DNA from: Verrucosispora sioxanthis
Lineage (GTDB): Bacteria > Actinomycetota > Actinomycetes > Mycobacteriales > Micromonosporaceae
Direction of reading: 5' to 3'
NCBI RefSeq assembly: GCF_010560025.1
Contig: NZ_SAIY01000007.1
Coordinates: forward strand, 186,001-250,000
DNA length: 64,000 nt
Shown: in pieces, positions 17,144-25,043 of the stretch
Layout of the letters: each line of letters begins with the position of its first letter
Numbering within the stretch: position 1 is the stretch's first letter
Made by a program: the position numbers and the translations under genes
Notes under the pieces: generated by a model
Database searches by the model: none
What the model was told of the DNA's origin: nothing
Seen by the model: the letters and a program-made list of their open reading frames with translations, nothing else

Positions 17144-18364
17144 GTGAGCCACTACGTGGACAGTGAGGTCGGCCGGCTCGGCACCGTCCTGTTGCACCGG
17201 CCGGGGCCGGAACTCGCCCGACTCACCCCGCGCAACAACGACTCGCTGCTCTTCGACGCTATCCCGTGGGTGGGCCGGGCGCAGGAGGAGCACGACGCCT
17301 TCGCGGGGGCCCTGCGGGAACGCGGCGTCGAGGTGCTCTACCTGACCGACCTGCTCACCGAGACGCTGGCCGTGCCGGACGCTCGGAACGAGCTGACCGC
17401 CGAGGTGCTCGACTCGCCCCGGCTCGGCGACGCCCTGCGCGCCCGGGTCGCCGCGCACCTGGCGTACCTCGATCCGGCCGCGCTGGCCGGCGTCCTCGTG
17501 GCCGGACTGGCCCACGAGGAGTTGCGGGTAGGCCGGGACCGTCGAGGTGGCCTCGTCTACACCCTGATGGACCGACACGACTTCATCATCGACCCGCTGC
17601 CCAACCTGCTGTTCACCCGTGACTCGTCACTGTGGATCGGTGACCGGGTCGGCGTGACGAGTCTGGCGATGCCCGCCCGGCGGCGGGAGACCACGCTCAC
17701 CGATGCCATCTACCGCCACCATCCCCGGTTCGCCGGCACCGAGTTCGTCTACCGGCCGGGCCTGGAGCCCCTGGAAGGCGGTGACGTGCTGCTGCTGGCA
17801 CCCGGGGTGCTGGCCGTCGGTGTCGGTGAGCGGACGACTCCCGCCGGTGCCGAACGCCTCGCGCGGCGAGTCTTCGCGGCCGGACTGGCGCACACCATCC
17901 TCGTCGTACCGATCGCCCAGGAACGGGCCACCATGCACCTGGACACGATCTGCACGATGGTCGACACCGACGCGGTGCTGATGTACCCGAACGTGGCCAG
18001 CACTCTGTCGGCGTACACCGTCATCGCCGGCGCTGACGGCGAGGACCCGCGGGTGGACGGACCGTCGCCGTTCCTGCGGGCCGCCGCCGATGCGATGGAC
18101 CTGGACCGGCTACGGGTGATCGACACCGGGCTCGACCCGGTGACCGCCGAACGGGAGCAGTGGGACGACGGCAACAACACCCTGGCACTCGCGCCCCGAC
18201 TCTGCGTCGGTTACGAGCGCAACGTCGAGACCAACGCCCAGTTGGAGCGGGCCGGCATCGAACTCATTCCGATCGCCGGCTCGGAGCTGGGCTCGGGGCG
18301 TGGTGGCCCCCGTTGCATGTCCTGCCCGATGCTGCGGGAGCGCAGCCCGGTCCGGTCCGGATGA
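17144..18364 (+). CDS. arcA: Arginine deiminase
   Basis: A 406-residue cytoplasmic enzyme hydrolysing arginine to citrulline and ammonia. Family signatures are the FTRDSSLWIG block, EGGDVLLL, the catalytic histidine in MHLDTICTM, and the nucleophile Cys391 in GPRCMSCP near the C-terminus. In well-studied homologues the residue before the nucleophile is histidine, whereas here it is arginine. GTG 17144 is the predicted first transcribed base; the in-frame ATG at 17078 lies inside the ARG-box-like site and is rejected. Ornithine carbamoyltransferase and carbamate kinase are absent nearby, so an energy-yielding arc operon is not present here. Confidence 0.9.
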   Translation: MSHYVDSEVGRLGTVLLHRPGPELARLTPRNNDSLLFDAIPWVGRAQEEHDAFAGALRERGVEVLYLTDLLTETLAVPDARNELTAEVLDSPRLGDALRARVAAHLAYLDPAALAGVLVAGLAHEELRVGRDRRGGLVYTLMDRHDFIIDPLPNLLFTRDSSLWIGDRVGVTSLAMPARRRETTLTDAIYRHHPRFAGTEFVYRPGLEPLEGGDVLLLAPGVLAVGVGERTTPAGAERLARRVFAAGLAHTILVVPIAQERATMHLDTICTMVDTDAVLMYPNVASTLSAYTVIAGADGEDPRVDGPSPFLRAAADAMDLDRLRVIDTGLDPVTAEREQWDDGNNTLALAPRLCVGYERNVETNAQLERAGIELIPIAGSELGSGRGGPRCMSCPMLRERSPVRSG

Positions 18365-18376
18365 CCGGCGGGTGGC

Positions 18377-19258
18377 TCAGCGCAGGGTGAGTTGGCGGCC
18401 GAGCAGCCCCTGCCGGGACCGGCGGGCGTCGGCGTCGAGCGGGCCGGTCTCGGACAGGGCGTCGGCGTACCGCTTGGCGAAGTCGGCGACCGGCTGCTCC
18501 CAGTCACCCGCCGGGATGTCCTCGGGCAGGTCCCAGACCGGCACGAGTCGCCCGTGGGCCCGGAACATGCCGGCGAACCGGGTCGCCTCGCCGAGGGTCA
18601 GCGAGCCGGCCGCGCCGAGCCGGGCCAGTGCGTCCAGGGCGGCCTCCTCGGCCTCCGGCAGCACCCAGCGGACGTGGGCCTTCTCCGACACCCGGCACCA
18701 GTACGCGGCGCGCGCGGCGGCCAGTCGCTGCGTCGGATAGATCGCCGCGTTGGCCCGCTCCAGGGAGGCGCGCACGGTCGGATCCTCGGCGGCTTCGGGA
18801 GCCAGCCAGAACTCGAAGCCCTCGTGCAGGCTGATCTCCAACGGGCCGTCGACCAGGATGTCCTGCAACCGGGGACCCGGGCCGGGCAGCGGTGGCACCG
18901 CGACCTGCGCGCCCGGGGCGGTACGCAGTGCGCAGAGCAGCGACTCGGCCAGGTCGCGAGAGACGTCACCGGACTGGAGATGACGTTGAAGCCCGATGAA
19001 GATGTGACCGTCGTCCCGGCTCATCGCGGGAGCGGCCATCGGCAGCACGGTGGCCAGGGTGACCGGCCGGTCGCCGTGCTCGTCGACGAGTGCCGGGATC
19101 AGCCGCAGTGGCGCGGAGGCGGCCGGCACCAGCTCCCGCAGGGCGATCCACTCGGGCTCGTCGACCAGCCCCTCGAAGGGCCGGGGAACGAAGACGTCCC
19201 GGATCCGTTCCCGCTTGCCGGCTGTGGCCGCCCGCTGGTTCTTTCGACGCTTGCTCAC
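18377..19258 (-). CDS. DUF5926-type protein
   Basis: A 293-residue soluble protein opening with the very basic SKRRKNQRAATAGKRER. The core is conserved in style: DVFVPRPFEGLVDEPEWIALRE, HIFIGLQRHLQSGDVSRDLAE and EGFEFWLAPEA. It matches my recollection of the actinobacterial DUF5926 family, whose function is unknown. The basic N-terminus could contact nucleic acid, which is inference. GTG 19258 is two bases after the +1 predicted from the -10 at 19267-19272. It is convergent with arcA across 12 bases. Confidence 0.65.
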   Translation of the reverse strand: MSKRRKNQRAATAGKRERIRDVFVPRPFEGLVDEPEWIALRELVPAASAPLRLIPALVDEHGDRPVTLATVLPMAAPAMSRDDGHIFIGLQRHLQSGDVSRDLAESLLCALRTAPGAQVAVPPLPGPGPRLQDILVDGPLEISLHEGFEFWLAPEAAEDPTVRASLERANAAIYPTQRLAAARAAYWCRVSEKAHVRWVLPEAEEAALDALARLGAAGSLTLGEATRFAGMFRAHGRLVPVWDLPEDIPAGDWEQPVADFAKRYADALSETGPLDADARRSRQGLLGRQLTLR

Positions 19259-19266
19259 GGCGACAC

Positions 19267-19272
19267 AGCCTA
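19267..19272 (-). promoter_or_regulatory. -10 element of the DUF5926-type gene
   Basis: TAGGCT on the minus strand predicts +1 at 19260, two bases before the GTG. Confidence 0.45.
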
Positions 19273-19339
19273 GAGCCCTCCGGCGGCCGGTGGGGGCCGG
19301 ACCCGCCTCCGCGCCGCGACAACGGGTCGACCTACCGGT

Positions 19340-19786
19340 TCAGCCGGTCGTCACCAGCGCCGGCCGGTCGCCGACCGGATCGAAGTCGGCCCAGACGCTC
19401 TGGCCGAGCCCGTCGCGTTCCACGCCCCAGCTGGTCGCCAGACCGGAGACGATGTGCAGGCCGCGCCCGTCGGCCGCGTCCGGGTCGGGTGGGCGGACAC
19501 GTGGGCCGCTCGCGGCCCCGCCATCCGTGACCCGCAGTCGCAGTTGCGGTCCCTCGGGCGGGTAGCGCAGCCGCCAGGCGACCCGGACCACGCCGCCCGG
19601 CAGCGGGTCGGCATGCCGCACCGCGTTGCCGACCAGCTCGGCCAGGACCGCCACCAGGTCCGCGAGCATCGCCGGGGAGACGGTTCCGGCCAGCTCGGCG
19701 GCGAGCCGGTGCCGGGCGATCCGCGCCCCACTGGGATGGTGCGGCACCACCACGCACCACGCCCGTTCGACAGCTGTCGTCGCCAC
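19340..19786 (-). CDS. Anti-sigma-type ATP-binding protein (RsbW-like kinase domain)
   Basis: A 148-residue single HATPase domain of the RsbW/SpoIIAB serine-kinase type, common in actinomycetes. The N box is ELVGNAVRHADPLPG. The G boxes are RVTDGG and DGRGLHIVSGLATSWG. Such proteins usually sequester sigma factors or phosphorylate anti-sigma antagonists. No sigma factor gene is adjacent, so the partner is unknown. GTG 19786 has GAGGGG six bases upstream. The histidine kinase gene ends 33 bases upstream on the same strand, so the two may share a transcript. Confidence 0.75.
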   Translation of the reverse strand: MATTAVERAWCVVVPHHPSGARIARHRLAAELAGTVSPAMLADLVAVLAELVGNAVRHADPLPGGVVRVAWRLRYPPEGPQLRLRVTDGGAASGPRVRPPDPDAADGRGLHIVSGLATSWGVERDGLGQSVWADFDPVGDRPALVTTG

Positions 19787-19819
19787 CTCTGCCCCTCTTT
19801 CGCCCCGTGACCCCCACTG

Positions 19820-21277
19820 TCACCTGCGGGGCAGCCGCACCTCTGCGACCGTACCCCCACCACTTCTCGGACGAAGGAATACCCAGCCATTCTGTTGTTC
19901 AACGATCCGGCGGACCAGATAGAGGCCGAGACCGGTGCCGGGATAGCGACGCCGGTCGCCGGAGTCGCCCTGCCAGAACCGGTCGAAGGCCCGTTCCACG
20001 TGCTCCGGGCGTACGCCGATGCCCCGGTCGGCGACCCGGAAACAGACGGTCTGGCCGTCGGCACCGGCGGCGACGTCGATCGGGGAGTCGGGTGGGGAGT
20101 ACTTGCCGGCATTGGTGACGAGTTCGGTGAGCACGGTGGCCAGGCTCTGCCGATGCCCGATCGCCCTGGGCAGCTCGGCCGGCACCTCCAGGGTGGTCCG
20201 CCGACGCAGATCCGTGGGCAGGTCGTCGATCGCGATCCGCAGCGTCTCGGTCAGGTCGAAGGGGGCCGGCGGTCCGTCGCCCGGCCACGCCTCGGCCGCG
20301 GACGAGAGCAGCCGGTCCAGCAGCCGGGCCAGCTCGTTGGCCCGCTGGCCGATGACCCGGGCCGCCTGCCGCCGGTCGGTCTCGCTGAGCGACTCCCAGT
20401 GGTCGGTGAGGGTGTCCGCGTAGCCCTTGATGACGGTGACCGGGGTACGCAGTTCGTGGCTGGTGACCGCGACGAAGAGATCCCGTTCGTGGTCGTGCCG
20501 CTGCTGGTCGGTGATGTCCCGGAAGGTGACCACCCGCAGGGCACCGGGGCCCGGCAGCTCACCGGAGGTGATCCGCAACCAGCGTCCGCCCGGCAGTCGA
20601 TGATCAAGAACCTGCCCCGACGGCGGCAGCGGGAAGGGTAGCGGTTGGTTGATCGCCTCTGCGGTGGACCGGCCGGTCACCTGCGCGGCGGCCGGATTCC
20701 AGAGTCGTACGTGGGCGTCCCGGTCGACCACGGCCAGGCCGTCGGCGAGCGCCGCGACCACCGGTCCGTCGCCGTGCACGGGCAGGCCGCTCTGGTCGCC
20801 GTACATGTGGGCGATGCAGGAGCCGAGGTATCCGACCACGCCGCGTTCCTCGGCCGTGGGTTCCTCGTCGCCGGCGAGGTAGAGGGCGTGCAGGCTGCCG
20901 ACGGTGTGGCCACCGATCTCGGCCCGGGAGACGACCATCCGCCGCAGGCCGCGCTCGGCCAGTTCGCTGGCGAGCGCGTTGGCGAACCGGTCGGTCCGTA
21001 CGCACTGCACCCGGGGACCGGCGAGCAGGCAGATGGTGGCCGGGTCGTTGGCGGGCAGCGGCCGGCCGACGGTCCACTCGGCGGCACCGGTGGCGGCGAT
21101 CACCCGGCCGCCGCTGGGCGCGAACTCCACGAACGCCATCCCGGCGGCCCCGAGCGCCGGCTGGGCCACCCGGAGCAGCTGGGTCAGCACCGGCAGACCC
21201 GCGTCGCCGGAGTTGATCATCTCGATGACGGCGGTGTGCCCGGCGATCAGAGCCGAGTAGTCGGTGCGGTCCGGCAT
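19820..21277 (-). CDS. GAF-PAS sensor histidine kinase
   Basis: A 485-residue cytoplasmic sensor kinase. A GAF-like domain occupies roughly residues 1-165. A PAS domain (VAALADGLAVVDRDAHVRLWNPAAAQVTG) covers about 170-265. The HisKA helix carries the phosphoacceptor histidine in TSHELRTPVTVIKGY, and the HATPase domain has TNAGKYSPP (N box), DRGIGV and GTGLGLYLV. No membrane segment is visible, so the signal is probably intracellular. No response regulator is adjacent. ATG 21277 is exactly at the +1 expected from a weak -10, CACACT, at 21284-21289. Confidence 0.8.
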   Translation of the reverse strand: MPDRTDYSALIAGHTAVIEMINSGDAGLPVLTQLLRVAQPALGAAGMAFVEFAPSGGRVIAATGAAEWTVGRPLPANDPATICLLAGPRVQCVRTDRFANALASELAERGLRRMVVSRAEIGGHTVGSLHALYLAGDEEPTAEERGVVGYLGSCIAHMYGDQSGLPVHGDGPVVAALADGLAVVDRDAHVRLWNPAAAQVTGRSTAEAINQPLPFPLPPSGQVLDHRLPGGRWLRITSGELPGPGALRVVTFRDITDQQRHDHERDLFVAVTSHELRTPVTVIKGYADTLTDHWESLSETDRRQAARVIGQRANELARLLDRLLSSAAEAWPGDGPPAPFDLTETLRIAIDDLPTDLRRRTTLEVPAELPRAIGHRQSLATVLTELVTNAGKYSPPDSPIDVAAGADGQTVCFRVADRGIGVRPEHVERAFDRFWQGDSGDRRRYPGTGLGLYLVRRIVEQQNGWVFLRPRSGGGTVAEVRLPRR

Positions 21278-21330
21278 GACCCGAGTGTGCCTGCCGACCG
21301 CGCTTGCGGGCACCCCCGGCCCGGCTGCGA

Positions 21331-22122
21331 TTACCGACGCAGCCGGGCGAGAGTCTGCGCCGGACGGTCGGTGATCACGCCGTCCACCCCCGCTGCCAGT
21401 ACCAGGTCGAGGTCGGCCGGTTCGTTGACGGTCCACACGTAGACCTGGTTGCCGGCTTGCCGCAGCGCCGGCACCAGGGCCGGGCGGGCGCGGACCAGCG
21501 CGATCCCCGGTCCGGCGATGCCGGCACCGAAGGGCAGCCGACCCATGGGCAACCACCGGGGGAGCACTTCCAGCAGGAGCACGGTCGGTAGCGCCGGGGC
21601 CAGCGTCCGGATCCGGCGCACCGCCAGCGGGGAGAAGGACATCACGGTGACCCGTACGGGTGCGTCCGGACGCGGCTCGGCCAGCCCGTACCGGTGCAGC
21701 AGGGTGACCAGCCGCCGCTCCACGTTGCCGCCGTAGCGGGACGGATGTTTGGTCTCCACGAGCAGCCGGACCGGCCGGCCGGCGGCCAGCACCGCCTCCA
21801 GCAGCCGTTCGAGGGTGAGCAGCCGGGTGTGTGAGTCGTCGAGCACCTCGTCGCCGTTGGCCGGAACACCCCCGGGATGCCAGGAACCGAAGTCCAACTG
21901 CTCCAACTCGGCGAGCGTACGGGCGCTGACCAGACCGCGGCCGTTGCTGGTCCGGTCCAGCCGCCGGTCGTGTACGCAGACGAGGTGCCCGTCCCGGGTC
22001 AACCGGACGTCACACTCCAGCCCGTCGGCGCCCTCGTCGAGGGCGCGTAGATAGGCGGCGAGGGTGTGCTCCGGCAGGTCGTACGAGGCGCCACGGTGGG
22101 CGAAGACGAGGGGTCCGGCCAC
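21331..22122 (-). CDS. Glycerophosphodiester phosphodiesterase
   Basis: A 263-residue GDPD-family TIM-barrel enzyme hydrolysing glycerophosphodiesters to glycerol-3-phosphate and an alcohol. The catalytic motif FAHRGASYDLPEHTLAAY begins at residue 7. GADGLECDVRLTRDGHLVCVHD supplies the metal ligands and second catalytic histidine, and VETKHPSRYGG follows. The barrel closes with VYVWTVNEPADLDLVLAAGVDGVITDRP. There is no signal peptide, so it is probably cytoplasmic. GTG 22122 lies ten bases after the stop of the rhodanese gene, which suggests one operon. Confidence 0.85.
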   Translation of the reverse strand: MAGPLVFAHRGASYDLPEHTLAAYLRALDEGADGLECDVRLTRDGHLVCVHDRRLDRTSNGRGLVSARTLAELEQLDFGSWHPGGVPANGDEVLDDSHTRLLTLERLLEAVLAAGRPVRLLVETKHPSRYGGNVERRLVTLLHRYGLAEPRPDAPVRVTVMSFSPLAVRRIRTLAPALPTVLLLEVLPRWLPMGRLPFGAGIAGPGIALVRARPALVPALRQAGNQVYVWTVNEPADLDLVLAAGVDGVITDRPAQTLARLRR

Positions 22123-22132
22123 GGTTGGCGCC

Positions 22133-22468
22133 CTACAGGACCCGGCCCGGCTGCCCGTCGGAGCCGACCACCGGCCGACCGGCCGCCGCCCAGTCGCCCA
22201 TCCCGCCGGCGACGTTGCTCACCTGTTCCCAGCCGTTGCGCAGCAGATACGCCACGACCTGAGCGGATCGACCGCCGGAGCGGCAGATGACGGCCACGTC
22301 GCGGTCCGTCGGCACCTCGGCCAGGCGGGCGGGGAGCTCCATCATCGGCAGGTGGTGGGCGCCGGGAGCGTGACCGGCGGCCCACTCGTCGTCCTCCCGG
22401 ACGTCGAGCAGGTACGTCTGATCGCTGATCTCGGGAACGGTCACGGTGGGTATCTGAGGTCCGAACAC
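22133..22468 (-). CDS. Rhodanese-like domain protein
   Basis: A 111-residue single rhodanese domain. It opens IPTVTVPEISDQTYLLDVREDDEWAAGHAPGAHHLP and has the active-site loop ICRSGGRSAQV, where the cysteine can carry a persulfide or act as a sulfurtransferase. The closing GWEQVSNVAGGMGDWAAAGRP is typical. GTG 22468 is two bases after the +1 predicted from TAGGCT at 22477-22482; longer in-frame starts lie upstream of the promoter. It leads the two-gene unit with the glycerophosphodiesterase. Confidence 0.8.
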   Translation of the reverse strand: MFGPQIPTVTVPEISDQTYLLDVREDDEWAAGHAPGAHHLPMMELPARLAEVPTDRDVAVICRSGGRSAQVVAYLLRNGWEQVSNVAGGMGDWAAAGRPVVGSDGQPGRVL

Positions 22469-22476
22469 GGGTACCA

Positions 22477-22482
22477 AGCCTA
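22477..22482 (-). promoter_or_regulatory. -10 element of the rhodanese-GDPD unit
   Basis: TAGGCT on the minus strand predicts +1 at 22470, two bases before the GTG. Confidence 0.45.
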
Positions 22483-22549
22483 GAACCTCGCCGCGCGGCT
22501 GCCCCCGCGACCGCACGGCGAGCACCGCCCGCGCCCGGTCCGGTGTCGG

Positions 22550-23620
22550 TCAGAGCCGGGTCACCCAGCGCGGATGGGCGCCGGCCCACTCCGACATCCG
22601 GCTGCCGCGTACCGCCGCGAACAGCCCGTCACCCTCGTCGTCGAGCCGGACGTAGGACACCTGGTCGATCATCTGAGGGTAGGACGGCACCTGTACGCCC
22701 CGTAGCCCGTCGGTGGCCAGGCCGTGCAGGGCCAGCAACAGGTCCTCCACCGGGACACCGTTGGTGTCCACGGTCAGCGAGCCGCCGACGGCCCCGATCA
22801 GCCGGTGCAGCCGTACCGGGTCGGTGCGGAGCCGGGTCTCGCCGGCCTGTTCCAGCATCGCCCCCAGCAACTGCTGCTGATGGGTCTGCCGGTCGTAGTC
22901 GCCGCCCGGCAGGTCGTAGCGCTGGCGCACGTAGTCCAACGCCTGCGCGCCGTCCATCCGCTGGCAGCCCGGCCGGAAGACCCGGTCGGTGTGGATCGAC
23001 CGCACCTCGCTGCGTACGCACATCTCGACCCCGCCGAGCAGGTCGATCACGTTTCGCAGGCCGGCGAAGTCGACGAGTGCGGCCCCGTCGAAGCGGATGC
23101 CGGTGAGTCGGGCCAGGGTGGCCGAGAGCAGGTGCGCACCGGGCTGGCCGCCGCCGCCGTACTCGTACGCCGTGTTGATCTTGTCTTCACCGCCGGGGTA
23201 GCCGCCGCCCGGTGGAATGGCCACCAGCAGGTCGCGCGGCACGGAGACCAGGTAGCCCTCGCGTAGCCCGGGCGGCACGTGCACGATCAGGATGGTGTCG
23301 GTGCGCTGTTCGGAGTCGGCGTCACCTGGACGCCGGTCCGAACCGACGAGCAGGTAGTTGAGCGGGCCGTCCAGGTCGGTGCGGTCGGCGCGGGCGCTCG
23401 GGTCGAGCAGCTCCGCCCGGGTCATCGTGGCTTCGTACCGGTCGGTGAGCACCCGCAGCCCGACCACGGCGAGCGTGGCCAGGAGCAGCACGCTCAGCCC
23501 GATGCCGAGTAGCACGCGGGGCCATCGCGGTCGTCGGGCCTGCGCGCCCGGCGACCGCTTTCCGCTCGTACGCCCCGTCCTGGCCGTGACGTCCCTCCCG
23601 CAAGGCCTGACATGAATCAT
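22550..23620 (-). CDS. LCP-family (LytR-CpsA-Psr) cell wall ligase 1
   Basis: A 356-residue membrane-anchored LCP protein. This family attaches undecaprenyl-linked glycopolymers to peptidoglycan outside the membrane. A basic N-terminus is followed by one membrane segment (RVLLGIGLSVLLLATLAVVGL). The LCP domain shows NYLLVGSDRR, RTDTILIVHV, VSVPRDLLVAIP, KINTAYEYGG and YVRQRYDLPGGDYDRQTHQQQLL. I chose ATG 23620, three bases after the +1 predicted from TAACCT; the GTG at 23626 would lie upstream of it. It is the first of three LCP genes in a row. Confidence 0.85.
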   Translation of the reverse strand: MIHVRPCGRDVTARTGRTSGKRSPGAQARRPRWPRVLLGIGLSVLLLATLAVVGLRVLTDRYEATMTRAELLDPSARADRTDLDGPLNYLLVGSDRRPGDADSEQRTDTILIVHVPPGLREGYLVSVPRDLLVAIPPGGGYPGGEDKINTAYEYGGGGQPGAHLLSATLARLTGIRFDGAALVDFAGLRNVIDLLGGVEMCVRSEVRSIHTDRVFRPGCQRMDGAQALDYVRQRYDLPGGDYDRQTHQQQLLGAMLEQAGETRLRTDPVRLHRLIGAVGGSLTVDTNGVPVEDLLLALHGLATDGLRGVQVPSYPQMIDQVSYVRLDDEGDGLFAAVRGSRMSEWAGAHPRWVTRL

Positions 23621-23629
23621 TCTCACATC

Positions 23630-23635
23630 AGGTTA
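23630..23635 (-). promoter_or_regulatory. -10 element of LCP gene 1
   Basis: TAACCT on the minus strand predicts +1 at 23623, three bases before the ATG. Confidence 0.45.
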
Positions 23636-23685
23636 CGGAGTCATCACCGAGAGTGTCGGCGGTTCGGCCATCGCGAGCCGGCCGG

Positions 23686-24870
23686 TCACTTCCGCGAGGA
23701 GATCACCTCGGGGTTGTAGAACACGAACTCGGCGAGCTTGTCCTTGCGAACCGCCTGGAACATGTCCAGGGTCTGCTCGCTCAGCGCCTCGGTGCCGTTG
23801 CCCTTGGCGTTGTACGTGCCGCCGTTGGTCTTCAGCATGATCAACTCGTTGCCGGTCACCCCACGCATGGTGAACACGAAGTCCTCCACCGGCACACCAC
23901 CGGTGTCCAGGATGAACGCCTTGCCGGCCGCCTTGATCAGCTGGTTCAGCTTGACCGGGTTGGTCAGGCTGCCGTTCTGGGTGGCCTTCTTCGCCATCGC
24001 CTTGATCAGCTGCTGCTGGTTCTGCTGCCGGTCGTAGTCGCTGTTCTTGAGGCCGTACCGCTGGCGGGAGAAGTCCAGGGCCGCCCAGCCCTCCATCTCC
24101 TGGCAGCCCTTCTTGTGCACCACCGGGGTGCGGGGCTTGCCGGTCTTCTTGGCGTCCGCGTTCCACATCGGCTCGCCGTCGACGTACGACATGTGGATCG
24201 AGGTGACCTCCTGCTTCGGGCAGATGCGCACCGAGCCGAGGGAGTCGATCACCTTCTTGAAGCCGCCGAAGTTGATGATGGCGGCACCGTCGAAGCTGAC
24301 CCCGGTCATGCCCTTGATGGTCTGCGCCATCAACTGGGCACCGCCCTCCCAGCCGCCGCCGTTCTGGGCACCGGCCTGGAACGCGCCGTTGATCTTACCG
24401 ACGCCGCCCGGGTAACCGGTCTTCTCGAACGCCGGGATCCGCGCCTCGGTGTCCCGGGGGATCGAGATCAGGTACGCCTGGTCGTGGGTGGCCGGGATGT
24501 GCAGCACGATGATGCTGTCCGCGCGTACGTCGTCGGCCGCCCAGCGCTCCCGGGCGTCGACCCCCAGCAGCAGCATGTCGATGGGGCCCTTGAGGTCGGC
24601 CCCACCCTCCGCGGAGGTCTTGCCGGCCTCGCCGAGCAGGTTGCGCTGGGAGATGCTGCCGGTGGCCTGACTGATCACCGCCTTGCTGCCGACGATCGCC
24701 ACACCGCTCGTCATCATCAGCGCGGCACCGAAGACCACGGTGAGTCGGGCCCAGAGGGGATCCTTGCGCCGGGTGCGCTTCTTGCCGGATTTGCCGGACC
24801 CGTCGTTGCGGGTGGGCGGGGCGGCGGACGCGCGCGGCGGCTCAAGCAGGGAGGGGCTGTGAACCGGCAT
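23686..24870 (-). CDS. LCP-family (LytR-CpsA-Psr) cell wall ligase 2
   Basis: A 394-residue LCP protein. The long cytoplasmic N-terminus (about 40 residues, lysine/arginine-rich) precedes one membrane segment (LTVVFGAALMMTSGVAIVG). The LCP domain carries DMLLLGVDARERW, ADSIIVLHIPATHDQAYLISIPRD, KINGAFQAGAQNGGGWEGG, SRQRYGLKNSDYDRQQNQQQL and the closing PVEDFVFTMRGVTG. It contains two cysteines (ICPKQE, KKGCQEM) positioned like those in LCP 1. ATG 24870 follows GGAG at good spacing. The gap to LCP 1 is 65 bases and each has its own start signals. Confidence 0.85.
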   Translation of the reverse strand: MPVHSPSLLEPPRASAAPPTRNDGSGKSGKKRTRRKDPLWARLTVVFGAALMMTSGVAIVGSKAVISQATGSISQRNLLGEAGKTSAEGGADLKGPIDMLLLGVDARERWAADDVRADSIIVLHIPATHDQAYLISIPRDTEARIPAFEKTGYPGGVGKINGAFQAGAQNGGGWEGGAQLMAQTIKGMTGVSFDGAAIINFGGFKKVIDSLGSVRICPKQEVTSIHMSYVDGEPMWNADAKKTGKPRTPVVHKKGCQEMEGWAALDFSRQRYGLKNSDYDRQQNQQQLIKAMAKKATQNGSLTNPVKLNQLIKAAGKAFILDTGGVPVEDFVFTMRGVTGNELIMLKTNGGTYNAKGNGTEALSEQTLDMFQAVRKDKLAEFVFYNPEVISSRK

Positions 24871-24987
24871 GCGTGCTCCAGCTCGTGTACGCAGAAGGGG
24901 GCGGGAACACTTTACGTTCGCATTCCGGTGCTGGCGAGTTCACGTGGTGTCCAGTTCACGTTCTTTACCACGTCATCCTGCCGAAAT

Positions 24988-25021
24988 GGCCGATCGTCCA
25001 CAGCAAAGTAGACGATCGGCC
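24988..25021 (-). terminator. Hairpin terminator after LCP gene 3
   Basis: An 11-bp perfect inverted repeat (24988-24998 with 25011-25021), extendable outward with a wobble and two A-T pairs. It is 22 bases beyond the LCP 3 stop. Confidence 0.6.
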
Positions 25022-25043
25022 GTTCCTGGCGTACCGGTCGTGG

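Noticed and set aside
24994..25002. TCGTCCACA in the LCP hairpin as another DnaA box
   Set aside because: It has one mismatch, is isolated, and is explained by the terminator stem and loop.
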